From JAAGZL01 sp964628835 (GTDB taxonomy: Bacteria; Pseudomonadota; Gammaproteobacteria; Chromatiales; Chromatiaceae): 20,697 bases of DNA. Each line of letters opens with the position of its first letter. Position 1 is the first letter of the stretch. The notes under the pieces are model-generated. The model ran no database searches, was not told where the DNA came from, and was given only the letters and a program-made list of their open reading frames with translations. Shown here piece after piece: positions 1-7,234 of this stretch. Both the position numbers and the translations under genes were made by a program. The stretch covers positions 1 to 20,697 of the forward strand of contig CAZVME010000058.1 in NCBI GenBank assembly GCA_964628835.1, written 5' to 3'.

Positions 1-47
1 TACCGGCAATCAGCACATGGGGCATCTTGCTCAGATCTGCCACCTCC
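1..47. repeat. Inverted copy of an internal ftsK segment at the window end (probable chimera)
   Basis: These 47 bases are the exact reverse complement of positions 2035-2081, which encode the ftsK stretch just before the Walker A loop (about residues 409-425). The match stops sharply at base 48. Read in the ald frame, this stretch encodes nothing like alanine dehydrogenase, whereas homology is good from roughly base 60 onward. A perfect short inverted copy at a sequence end, about 2 kb from its source, is typical of a chimeric read, an amplification fold-back or a mis-extended contig end. A real inverted duplication is possible but less likely. Confidence 0.8.
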
Positions 48-630
48 TGGAGCCGACAGGGGGCATGTGGTGGTGTTGGGTGCTGGCAATGCTGGTTCCA
101 ATGCTGTGGATGTGGCTGCGCAGATGGGAGCCAGGGTGACGGTATTTGATAAGCAGTATCAAAAACTTGTATCCATGCGCGCGGTTGGGCCAAATGTAAC
201 GGCGCTGTACCCGTTTCCGGAAAATGTGGCGCAGGCGGTAGTTGATGCAGATCTGCTAATTGGTGCGGTACTGATCCCTGGTGCCAGGGCACCGCGATTG
301 ATTTCAGCCCGACAGGTGGAGTCCATGCGACCTGGAAGTGTGATTGTGGATATAGCGGTGGACCAGGGCGGCTGCATCGAGACCATACACCCCACTACCT
401 ATGACGACCCCACGTACAAACAGTACGGAGTGACCCACTTTGGTGTGACCAATATACCTGGTGCAGTACCAAGAACCGCCTCACAGGCGCTTACCACGGC
501 CTTGATTCCATACCTGCATACCCTGGCGAGCGGTGGATTGGCCAACAGCCCGGCGCTACAGGCCGGTATCAATGTGGAGGCTGGACGAATAGTGCATATG
601 GCCCTGCAAAAGCAGTTCGTAGAAAAATAA
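48..630 (+). CDS. ald: Alanine dehydrogenase, C-terminal part (5' truncated)
   Basis: Alanine dehydrogenase catalyses the NAD-dependent, reversible oxidative deamination of L-alanine to pyruvate and ammonia in the cytoplasm. What remains is about the C-terminal half of a protein usually near 370 residues. It starts at the Rossmann nucleotide-binding loop (GAGNAG) and continues through the family blocks DLLIGAVLIPGARAP, PGSVIVDIAVDQGGC and VTNIPGAVPRTAS. It ends at a TAA at 628-630 after a normal-looking C-terminal helix. The N-terminal substrate domain is missing because the sequence upstream of about base 48 is an inverted piece of ftsK. The GTG at 67 is therefore not a real start; it lies inside the Rossmann strand. 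Identity as Ald is strong. Whether the gene is intact in the organism cannot be judged from this window. Confidence 0.9.
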
Positions 631-661
631 ACTGCTACATATCCTTAAGAAATTAGACTAG

Positions 662-705
662 ATATGTTATATATCTATATAATAGATAAGAAACTATTAA
701 CATAT
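662..705. terminator. AT-rich nested inverted repeat downstream of ald
   Basis: Outer arms ATATGTTA (662-669) and TAACATAT (698-705) enclose an inner hairpin TATCTAT (672-678), loop ATA, ATAGATA (682-688). It lies 32 bases after the ald stop and could end ald transcription, but it is AT-rich with no clear T-run, so it may act weakly or only as a structured 3' end. Confidence 0.35.
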
Positions 706-752
706 TTAATCTGTGTGACCAGGCAGTAGCGTGTGGATTTTGAATCGATCTG

Positions 753-758
753 TATAAT
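753..758 (+). promoter_or_regulatory. Probable sigma-70 -10 box for ftsK
   Basis: A perfect TATAAT lies 50 bases upstream of the ftsK GTG, directly preceded by TG. No convincing -35 hexamer is found 16-18 bases upstream, so the promoter may depend on the TG-type extension or an activator. The 178-bp gap between ald and ftsK is otherwise AT-rich and gene-free. Confidence 0.45.
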
Positions 759-808
759 CTGTCGCATTGTGCAAATCAGACTAATTAACAACAAACTGGG
801 TTAATAAG

Positions 809-3112
809 GTGTCACAGGCAAGCAAGACAACCCAAAACCAAAACAAGGTAGGAGTGCGCCTGAACCGGCGTCTGCGTGAAGGTGTGATGCTGCTTCTGCT
901 TGCGGTGTCTGCCTATCTGTTGCTATCTCTGCTCACCTTTTCACCGCAGGATCCAGGCTGGTCCTATACCGGAGAGCACAAACAGGTAATGAATGCCGGT
1001 GGACCTGTTGGGGCCTGGTTTGCCGATGTATTCCTCAACCTGTTTGGCTTCTTTGCCTATGTCTTTCCGCTGATGCTGGCGTGGAGCAGTTGGATAATCC
1101 TGTATCAGGGCAATCCAGAGGAACCACTGGATCTCACCCTCATTAACTTGCGCGCCTTGGGTTTCATTCTGACCCTGGCCTGCGGCAGCACCCTCTCATC
1201 CCTGCATGTGGCGAGCTTTGATATACCTTTTCCCACCGGAACAGGAGGTATCCTCGGTACCTTTCTAATGGGGCAGATGGTGGGTATATTCAGCTCCACC
1301 GGCGGCACCCTGTTGCTGCTGGCGCTGTTTCTGGGTGGGGTCACTCTTTTTACCGGCGTCTCCTGGTTTACCGTTATGGACCGCATTGGAGATGCTACTC
1401 TGCAACTGTACAGCGCCCTGCAGCGTATCTATCGACAACTGATGGAGAAGCGCCAGGCCAACAGCGTTAAACGCCAACGCTCGGACGCGCTGAAGATAGA
1501 TAAGAAAAAACAGGTAAAGAGAAAACCACCCAAGATAGAGCCGGTTATTAGAGAGGTAAAGCCCAGCGCTCGGATAGAAAAGGAGAAGCAGGTACCGCTG
1601 TTCCTGGCTGAGAGTGAGGGGGAGCTGCCACCTCTGGCGCTGCTGGATCAGGTCAAGAGAAGTGAAGGCGGCTACACCAAAGAGGCGCTGGAGGCCATAT
1701 CCAGGCTGGTGGAGATCAAGCTGCGCGACTTCGGTATAGATGTGGAAGTGGTGGCGGTATACCCGGGACCGGTGGTCACACTGTTTGAACTGCGGTTGGC
1801 TCCCGGCCTCAAGGTCAGTCGCATAACCAACCTGTCCAAGGATCTGGCGCGGGCCCTGTCCACCACCAGCGTACGTGTGGTTGAGGTGATCCCGGGCAAA
1901 TCAGTTATCGGCCTGGAGATACCCAACGAACAGCGGGAGATGGTCTACCTGAGCGAAGTCTTGAAGTCAGAAGTCTACGACAAGGCGAAGTCTCCGCTCA
2001 CCATGGCCCTGGGCAAGAATATTGCCGGTCACCCGGAGGTGGCAGATCTGAGCAAGATGCCCCATGTGCTGATTGCCGGTACCACCGGTGCGGGTAAATC
2101 GGTGGCCATCAACGCCATGGTGTTGAGTATTCTGTACAAGGCTAAGCCGGAAGATGTGCGTATGATCATGGTGGACCCAAAGATGCTGGAGTTGTCAGTA
2201 TACGAAGGGATTCCACACTTGCTGACGCCAGTGGTCACCGATATGAAACAGGCGGCCAATGCCCTGCGCTGGTGTGTGATGGAGATGGAGCAGCGTTTCC
2301 GCATCATGGCCTCGCTGGGTGTACGTAATCTGGCCGGTTATAACAAAAAGATCAGAGAGGCGGAAAAGAACGGCGAGCAGTTGCCCAACCCGCTGTACCG
2401 AACTGATCTGCCCGAGGGTCAGGAACAGACCCAGGAAGAGTATCTGCAACATATGCCCTACATCGTGGTCATAATCGACGAGCTTGCCGACATGATGATG
2501 GTAGTGGGCAAAAAGGTTGAGGAGCTTATCGCACGTTTGGCGCAAAAGGCCCGTGCCGCCGGGGTCCATCTGCTGTTGGCTACTCAGAGACCATCAGTGG
2601 ATGTTATTACCGGTCTGATCAAGGCCAATATACCTACCCGTATCGCTTTTCAGGTCTCCTCCAGGATCGACTCTCGCACCATTCTGGATCAGATGGGGGC
2701 AGAGACCCTGCTGGGGCATGGCGATATGCTCTATCTGCCTCCTGGTACCTCCATCCCGCAGCGTATTCACGGCGCGTTTGTGGATGATAATGAGGTGCAC
2801 CGGGTGGTCAAACACCTGAAGAAAATGGGTAAGCCTGATTATATTGAGGACATTCTGCAAGCCAACGCTGATGCGGCCCCAGGCATGGCGCCTGATGGGA
2901 GTGTGGAGGATGCCGACCCACTATATGATGAAGCGGTAAGAATTGTCACCGAAACCAGGCGCGCCTCTATATCGGGTGTACAACGGCGTCTCAAGATCGG
3001 TTATAACCGTGCGGCCCGCATGATTGAAGAGATGGAAAGAGTAGGAATTGTTGGTTCTGCAGAATCGAATGGAAGTCGTCAGGTATTGGCGCCACCACCA
3101 CCAGAGGTATGA
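809..3112 (+). CDS. ftsK: DNA translocase FtsK
   Basis: FtsK sits in the division septum and pumps chromosomal DNA toward the dif site, activating XerCD to resolve dimers. The 767-residue protein has basic residues followed by four hydrophobic segments (about 26-44, 68-98, 111-133 and 158-183), a short charged linker (about 210-270), then the motor. Walker A GTTGAGKS is at 424-431 and Walker B IVVIIDELAD at 552-561. A C-terminal winged-helix gamma domain (about 705-765), which reads KOPS polarity signals, ends in NGSRQVLAPP. The linker is short compared with the E. coli protein, as in many proteobacteria. The GTG at 809 is chosen because the basic pre-membrane stretch is conserved; its AAGG overlaps the start codon. 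An ATG at 887 with GAAGG upstream is the alternative and would remove 26 residues. lolA starts one base after the stop. Confidence 0.96.
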   Translation: MSQASKTTQNQNKVGVRLNRRLREGVMLLLLAVSAYLLLSLLTFSPQDPGWSYTGEHKQVMNAGGPVGAWFADVFLNLFGFFAYVFPLMLAWSSWIILYQGNPEEPLDLTLINLRALGFILTLACGSTLSSLHVASFDIPFPTGTGGILGTFLMGQMVGIFSSTGGTLLLLALFLGGVTLFTGVSWFTVMDRIGDATLQLYSALQRIYRQLMEKRQANSVKRQRSDALKIDKKKQVKRKPPKIEPVIREVKPSARIEKEKQVPLFLAESEGELPPLALLDQVKRSEGGYTKEALEAISRLVEIKLRDFGIDVEVVAVYPGPVVTLFELRLAPGLKVSRITNLSKDLARALSTTSVRVVEVIPGKSVIGLEIPNEQREMVYLSEVLKSEVYDKAKSPLTMALGKNIAGHPEVADLSKMPHVLIAGTTGAGKSVAINAMVLSILYKAKPEDVRMIMVDPKMLELSVYEGIPHLLTPVVTDMKQAANALRWCVMEMEQRFRIMASLGVRNLAGYNKKIREAEKNGEQLPNPLYRTDLPEGQEQTQEEYLQHMPYIVVIIDELADMMMVVGKKVEELIARLAQKARAAGVHLLLATQRPSVDVITGLIKANIPTRIAFQVSSRIDSRTILDQMGAETLLGHGDMLYLPPGTSIPQRIHGAFVDDNEVHRVVKHLKKMGKPDYIEDILQANADAAPGMAPDGSVEDADPLYDEAVRIVTETRRASISGVQRRLKIGYNRAARMIEEMERVGIVGSAESNGSRQVLAPPPPEV

Positions 3113-3113
3113 G

Positions 3114-3734
3114 ATGAAGTTAAAAAAATTGATTGTGTTGCTATTGGTGCTACTGGTTAGTCAGTTTGCATTTGCTGGGGCTGGAAAAGCGAAACTGGAA
3201 AAACTCCTGCGTAATACCAAATCGGTGAAGGCTAAATTCACCCAAACTGTGATCTCCAAATCACGGGATAGGGCCTCGCACGCAGAGGGAATGTTGTACA
3301 TAAAGCGCCCCAAGTATTTCCGTTGGGACTACAAGATTCCATATAAGCAGAATATTATTGCTGATGGTACCAGGGTGTGGGTATATGAACCTGATATTGA
3401 GCAGGTGAGCACCATGATGCAGAAGGCTGCCCTCAAGGGTACTCCTGCGGTTGCCCTGATGGGTGGGGAGAAGCTGGATAAGCAGTTTAAGATGAAGGAG
3501 TTGAAGCGACGCCACGGTCTGGACTGGGTGCAGCTGACACCAAAAGATGAAGATGCCCAGTTTACCCGTATCCTACTAGCGCTGGATAAGAAGGGACTCA
3601 AGCTTATGGAGATGCTGGACAAGAAGGGCGTGACCTCAAGGTTCCACTTTACCGAGATCGTGCACGGGGCAAAATTTCCCAAGGATCTGTTTAAGTTCAC
3701 CCCTCCTGAAGGTTATGACCTGTTCAGTCAGTAA
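3114..3734 (+). CDS. lolA: Outer-membrane lipoprotein carrier protein LolA
   Basis: LolA is the periplasmic chaperone that takes mature lipoproteins from the LolCDE exporter to LolB on the outer membrane. The 206-residue precursor begins MKLKKLIVLLLVLLVSQFAF, a clean Sec signal peptide with probable cleavage after AFA and no lipobox cysteine. The mature part has the family's N-terminal pattern of 'residues that leak' (VKAKFTQTV), the block PKYFRWDYKIPYKQNI, and VWVYEPDIEQVS. The ATG at 3114 is used because it starts the signal peptide and has GAGG at 3104-3107. An earlier in-frame ATG at 3048 would lie inside ftsK and spoil the signal. Only one base separates it from ftsK, so translation is probably coupled. 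rarA follows five bases after the stop. Confidence 0.95.
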   Translation: MKLKKLIVLLLVLLVSQFAFAGAGKAKLEKLLRNTKSVKAKFTQTVISKSRDRASHAEGMLYIKRPKYFRWDYKIPYKQNIIADGTRVWVYEPDIEQVSTMMQKAALKGTPAVALMGGEKLDKQFKMKELKRRHGLDWVQLTPKDEDAQFTRILLALDKKGLKLMEMLDKKGVTSRFHFTEIVHGAKFPKDLFKFTPPEGYDLFSQ

Positions 3735-3739
3735 CGAGA

Positions 3740-5083
3740 ATGTCTGACCCGGATCTATTTGCACAAGATGACAACAAGGGTTTAAGGCCACTGGCGGACC
3801 GGATGCGGCCACGCGGTCTGGATGAGTTTCGGGGGCAGGTACACATCATGGGGGCGGAGAAGCCCCTGCGCTGCGCAATAGAGTCAGACCGGCTTCACTC
3901 TATGATCTTCTGGGGTCCCCCCGGAACCGGCAAGACCACCCTGGCCCGACTTATCGCCCGTCACTCCGGGGCTCAGTTCCTGAGCCTGTCTGCGGTACTG
4001 GCAGGGGTGAAAGAGATTCGAACCGCTGTGGAGCAGGCCAAGAGCGCCCGCCAGATGGAGAATCGGCCCACGGTACTGTTCATCGACGAGGTACACCGCT
4101 TCAACAAGGCCCAGCAGGATGCGTTTCTGCCTCACGTGGAAGATGGCACGGTGGTATTCATAGGTGCCACCACGGAAAACCCCTCATTTGAACTCAACAA
4201 TGCCCTGTTATCCAGAGCCCGCATCTACGTACTCAAAAGCCTGACCGTGCCTGATCTGGAACAGATTCTGGAATCTGGTTTGAATGATCAGGTTCATGGC
4301 CTGGGTGTCCGCAAGTTGCAGATCGAGCCCGAGCTGATCCACCTGATAGCGGAGGCCGCTGACGGTGATGCCCGTCGTGCCCTGAATCTGCTGGAGATAT
4401 CGGCCGATCTAAGTAGTGGTAGCTGTATTGAAACCAGCACGGTACAGGAGGTGGTGTCGGGCAATGTGCGGCGCTTTGATAAGGGCGGTGACGCCTTCTA
4501 CGAGCAGGTCTCGGCCCTGCATAAGAGTGTGCGTGGTTCCGCACCAGATGCCGCCCTCTACTGGCTGTGCCGCATGCTGGATGGCGGCTGTGATCCACAG
4601 TATATCGCACGGCGTGTGGTGCGCATGGCCTCTGAGGATATCGGTAACGCCGATCCCCGTGGGTTATCCATAGCCCTGGATGCCTGGGAGACCCAGGAAC
4701 GGTTGGGGTCACCCGAAGGTGAGTTGGCCCTGGCCCAGGCGGTGGTCTATCTGGCCAGTGCAGCCAAAAGCAATGCGGTATACATGGCCTACAAGGCCGC
4801 TATGGCGGATGCCAAACAGCATGGATCGCTCGAGGTGCCGGTACATCTGCGCAATGCCCCCACCAAGCTGATGAAGGAGCTGGGCTACGGCAGGAAGTAT
4901 CGCTATGCCCACGATGAGCCAGAGGGTTATGCGGCAGGTGAAAGCTATTTTCCAGATGAAATGGGAGAGCCTAGATACTACTCTCCGGTAGAGCGTGGTC
5001 TGGAGATCAGGATAAAGGAAAAGCTGGATCGTCTGCACCAGGCTGATCTGAAGGTCAGGAAACAGGATCTGGGGCAGGGGTGA
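3740..5083 (+). CDS. rarA: Replication-associated recombination protein A (MgsA/RarA AAA+ ATPase)
   Basis: RarA is a cytoplasmic AAA+ ATPase of the clamp-loader clade that acts at stalled forks and on single-stranded DNA ends. The 447-residue length is typical. Walker A GPPGTGKT lies at 59-66, Walker B VLFIDEVHRF around 112-121, and the sensor-1 region GATTENPSF around 142-150. The C-terminal half carries the tetramerisation part, with SEDIGNADPRGL and a late HLRNAPTKLMKELGYG block that is highly typical of this family. It begins five bases after lolA and completes the ftsK-lolA-rarA unit also found in E. coli and pseudomonads. Its stop is only seven bases from the end of the opposing cytochrome gene, and no terminator hairpin is visible between them, so transcripts from both sides probably overlap. 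Confidence 0.96.
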   Translation: MSDPDLFAQDDNKGLRPLADRMRPRGLDEFRGQVHIMGAEKPLRCAIESDRLHSMIFWGPPGTGKTTLARLIARHSGAQFLSLSAVLAGVKEIRTAVEQAKSARQMENRPTVLFIDEVHRFNKAQQDAFLPHVEDGTVVFIGATTENPSFELNNALLSRARIYVLKSLTVPDLEQILESGLNDQVHGLGVRKLQIEPELIHLIAEAADGDARRALNLLEISADLSSGSCIETSTVQEVVSGNVRRFDKGGDAFYEQVSALHKSVRGSAPDAALYWLCRMLDGGCDPQYIARRVVRMASEDIGNADPRGLSIALDAWETQERLGSPEGELALAQAVVYLASAAKSNAVYMAYKAAMADAKQHGSLEVPVHLRNAPTKLMKELGYGRKYRYAHDEPEGYAAGESYFPDEMGEPRYYSPVERGLEIRIKEKLDRLHQADLKVRKQDLGQG

Positions 5084-5090
5084 TCGCAGA

Positions 5091-5687
5091 CTACGGGTTA
5101 ATAATAAACGGGTAGAAGATATAGTCCCCACCGCCAGCAGAGGCGTGGCAGTAGATGCAGCCAGCATTACCTTCGGGTTGTTTACCCTTGAGAAACTTAC
5201 CGGCTACCTTGGTGGGAACCCCCTTGACCTTCTTTGCAAACAGGGTCCCATCCGGTCGGTATTTGGCCCAGAACCAGTTTTTATTCTCTGCATCATAGCC
5301 TGCTTCGCGCTGGAACATCACGGTAAAGGAGGAGAGGTGTTTTGCACGGTCCTGGATTACCTGTTCCACCGTAAGGCCCTCCTGGTCGTAGTTGCGTTTC
5401 ACCACCACAAAACCCTGGTGGCCATTGACCTGGATAGTGCGGTATACCAGTTCCAGGATCCAGCCATGGGGTTTGGCAGCCCCCAGAAACGGCTTTTGCG
5501 GCAGCATCTTGTCACCGGTGATACGTTCCTGTACCAGCACCTGCCACAGGGAATTGGCAAAGGCTACATCCGCCTGGGTACCCACCGGCACGAATGGGGA
5601 TCCTGCTTTACCTGCCACCACTGGCGTGATGTAGAGCAGGAGAGAGCCGGTTACGACAAGCAGACATCTTATTATTGTGTGAGACAT
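5091..5687 (-). CDS. Secreted P460-type c-type cytochrome (second of tandem pair)
   Basis: This predicted 198-residue exported haem protein has a signal peptide MSHTIIRCLLVVTGSLLLYI ending near VVAG. The cytochrome P460-like pattern GYDAENKNWFWAKYRPDGT is at about 130-148, and a single C-terminal haem site CIYCH (177-181) is followed by GGGDYIF. This layout matches the cytochrome P460 / cytochrome c'-beta fold. Known members oxidise hydroxylamine or bind NO and CO in the periplasm. The lysine that cross-links haem in true P460 cannot be assigned without an alignment, so enzyme versus gas-binding carrier stays open. The start at 5687 is chosen because it opens the signal peptide; an in-frame ATG at 5747 lies inside an intergenic hairpin. 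It is clearly a paralogue of the gene upstream, with a C-terminal extension ending in IINP. The two probably arose by tandem duplication. Confidence 0.8.
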   Translation of the reverse strand: MSHTIIRCLLVVTGSLLLYITPVVAGKAGSPFVPVGTQADVAFANSLWQVLVQERITGDKMLPQKPFLGAAKPHGWILELVYRTIQVNGHQGFVVVKRNYDQEGLTVEQVIQDRAKHLSSFTVMFQREAGYDAENKNWFWAKYRPDGTLFAKKVKGVPTKVAGKFLKGKQPEGNAGCIYCHASAGGGDYIFYPFIINP

Positions 5688-5717
5688 ATTCACTAAACCT
5701 AGCACTGGTTGTGGGAG

Positions 5718-5748
5718 GTTGCCAGGCAGGATGGTCCCGCCTGGCAAC
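5718..5748. promoter_or_regulatory. Strong intergenic hairpin before the second P460-like gene
   Basis: GTTGCCAGGC (5718-5727) pairs perfectly with GCCTGGCAAC (5739-5748), with a further three inner pairs after one mismatch. On the minus strand it lies 31-61 bases ahead of the second cytochrome start and has no T-run after it. It could protect or end the upstream transcript, or shape the leader of the downstream gene. Confidence 0.6.
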
Positions 5749-5777
5749 TTTGAATTATTGTGATCTATTTATGCAAA

Positions 5778-5811
5778 TGGCCAGCAGGACCTTAACAGGC
5801 CCCGCTGGCCA
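5778..5811 (-). terminator. GC-rich hairpin after the first P460-like gene
   Basis: A 14-bp stem with two mismatches on the plus strand (TGGCCAGC / GCTGGCCA outer arms, loop TTAACA) begins 15 bases after the first cytochrome stop. As minus-strand RNA the two mismatches become G-U pairs, so the stem is continuous. The tract after it (TTTGCATAAAT) is only moderately T-rich. It is probably a partial terminator or mRNA-stabilising element. Confidence 0.6.
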
Positions 5812-5825
5812 ACTTCCAAGATCAC

Positions 5826-6356
5826 CTACTTATAACGGTCGTGGTTAAACACGTAGTCACCGCCTGGCGCCGCCTTATGACAGGCGATACAGCCTTTATC
5901 TGAACCCTTGCCGACCTTACCGGCCAACTGCATCTTTTTAGGATTGGTATGCAGGGAACCGTTAGCCTTGAATTTGGCATAGAACCAATTCTTATTTTCA
6001 GCATCGTAACCGGCTGCGCGTTTAAACATGACAGTAACTGCACCGAGGTTTTTGGTTGGATCATTAGCAACCTTAGCTACATCAATACCTTCACCCCCAT
6101 AATTGCGCTTAACAATCACTGTTCCGGTGTGTCCATTAACTGTTAACTTGCCCTCAATTGTGTCAAGAATGGCGCCATGTGGAGGGACGCCCTGATAGGG
6201 TTTGGATGCGATGGCATTCATACCTGCCATATTTGCAGCTTCCAGGGCCTTCCACAGGTCACCTGCTTCGCTAATACTCTTGGCGTCACCAAAGGGCGCA
6301 CCCATGGCAAGTGCTGGCAATAGCGAAATAAGTAAGATCAGAATGGGCTTTTTCAT
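5826..6356 (-). CDS. Secreted P460-type c-type cytochrome (first of tandem pair)
   Basis: This is a 176-residue predicted periplasmic haem protein. Residues 1-19 form a Sec signal peptide (MKKPILILLISLLPALAMG, cleavage near GA). The mature part has a small beta-rich domain with VNGHTGTVIVKRNY (about 73-86) and VTVMFKRAAGYDAENKNWFY (about 107-126). One C-terminal haem-binding CIACH at 156-160 is followed by GGDYVF. Pattern and length fit the cytochrome P460 / cytochrome c'-beta group. Known members oxidise hydroxylamine to nitrogen oxides or bind NO; which applies here cannot be read from sequence alone. The ATG at 6356 is chosen because GGAG lies just ahead; the ATG at 6368 overlaps that ribosome site. 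The 192-bp gap to divergent crcB must hold the promoter. A paralogue follows after 138 bp. Confidence 0.82.
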   Translation of the reverse strand: MKKPILILLISLLPALAMGAPFGDAKSISEAGDLWKALEAANMAGMNAIASKPYQGVPPHGAILDTIEGKLTVNGHTGTVIVKRNYGGEGIDVAKVANDPTKNLGAVTVMFKRAAGYDAENKNWFYAKFKANGSLHTNPKKMQLAGKVGKGSDKGCIACHKAAPGGDYVFNHDRYK

Positions 6357-6548
6357 TATATGCTCCAAATTGTTAGTGTGATTTGATGGGTAACAGTTGA
6401 GGATCTGGACACGCCTCTAAACCCTATACGCACGGAGTGATTCACTGGATTCAGTAAATTTAATAAAAACTGGTTATAACCCGTGATAGATCTCGTCCTA
6501 AAACGGCTCTGGGTGTAGAATGCATGTTTTTCCACAGGGGGATTCAGA
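6357..6548. other. Divergent intergenic region between P460-like gene and crcB
   Basis: These 192 bases must carry the promoters of both divergent transcripts. A repeated GATTCA (in GTGATTCACTGGATTCAG, about 6439-6456) could be an operator half-site pair. I looked for the fluoride riboswitch that often precedes crcB and saw no convincing match to its conserved core. Confidence 0.4.
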
Positions 6549-6923
6549 TTGCTACAGGCCATATCCATTGCTGCTGGCGGCGCGGTTGGAGCCCTGTTGC
6601 GTTTCTGGGCCTCAAATGGCGTGCACGCCATATTGGGACGGGGTTTTCCCTATGGAACCCTGTCGGTAAATATCCTTGGTTCTCTGATCATGGGCTTCCT
6701 GTATGTGATGTTTCTAGAGCGCATGACGGTTGAACCGGAGGTGAGAGCAGCGCTGTTGGTGGGACTGCTGGGTGCGTTTACCACCTTTTCCACCTTCTCT
6801 ATCGAGACCCTGAATTTGATGGAGCAGGCAGAATATACCAAGGCGCTACTGAATATGGTTGTTAGTGTATTGGGGTGTGTGTTTGCGGCCTGGATCGGGC
6901 TGAAGCTAGGGAGGCAATTGTGA
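6549..6923 (+). CDS. crcB: Fluoride exporter CrcB/Fluc
   Basis: CrcB is a small dual-topology inner-membrane channel that lets toxic fluoride leave the cell. The 124-residue protein has four hydrophobic helices and the family signatures GGAVGALLRF (about 10-19), GTLSVNILGSLIMG (about 36-49) and GLLGAFTTFSTFS (about 73-85), including the TFST fluoride-track block. The start is a TTG at 6549: AGGGGG at 6536-6541 sits seven bases ahead, and starting there gives the expected short N-terminus. The stop overlaps the GTG of the next gene by four bases (GTGA), indicating translational coupling with the DUF190 gene and probably co-transcription with serS. Confidence 0.93.
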   Translation: MLQAISIAAGGAVGALLRFWASNGVHAILGRGFPYGTLSVNILGSLIMGFLYVMFLERMTVEPEVRAALLVGLLGAFTTFSTFSIETLNLMEQAEYTKALLNMVVSVLGCVFAAWIGLKLGRQL

Positions 6924-7231
6924 AAACTCAGAATGTCACAATGGTGCGCATCTATCTCGCCGAGGGGCAGCATCAGATGCAGAATCTTATGCAGATCCTG
7001 CACGACGAGGAGAAGGTGCAGGGTGTTACCGCTGTGCGCGGTATCTCCGGGTTTGGGCAGTCTGGCAAGATGCACTCGTCCACGCTGCTGGACATGTCCC
7101 TGGATCTGCCGCTGGTTATGGAGTTTTTTGATGAGCCGGCCAAGGTGGCGCGGGTTCTCGAACATCTGAATACAATAGTCAAACCGGGCCACATCGTAAG
7201 CTGGCCCGCAATAATTAATGCTGGTGAATAG
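6920..7231 (+). CDS. DUF190 family protein (PII-like), coupled to crcB
   Basis: This small 103-residue cytoplasmic protein matches the DUF190 family, which has a ferredoxin-like fold related to PII/GlnB signal proteins. Recognisable parts are VRIYLAEGQH near the N-terminus, VQGVTAVRGISGFGQSG in the middle and a C-terminal strand PGHIVSWPAII. DUF190 genes are often next to crcB, and a role in fluoride response is suspected but not established. The GTG at 6920 is used because GGGAGG lies at 6909-6914 and because it overlaps the crcB stop. Longer in-frame starts inside crcB have no ribosome site. serS starts three bases after its stop. Confidence 0.85.
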   Translation: MKTQNVTMVRIYLAEGQHQMQNLMQILHDEEKVQGVTAVRGISGFGQSGKMHSSTLLDMSLDLPLVMEFFDEPAKVARVLEHLNTIVKPGHIVSWPAIINAGE

Positions 7232-7234
7232 ATA

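Noticed and set aside
67..69. GTG as an authentic start of a short dehydrogenase
   Set aside because: It lies inside the Rossmann strand of Ald; the N-terminal domain is simply missing from the sequence.
6357..6548. Fluoride riboswitch ahead of crcB
   Set aside because: No match to the conserved core could be found by eye; only a covariance search could settle it.
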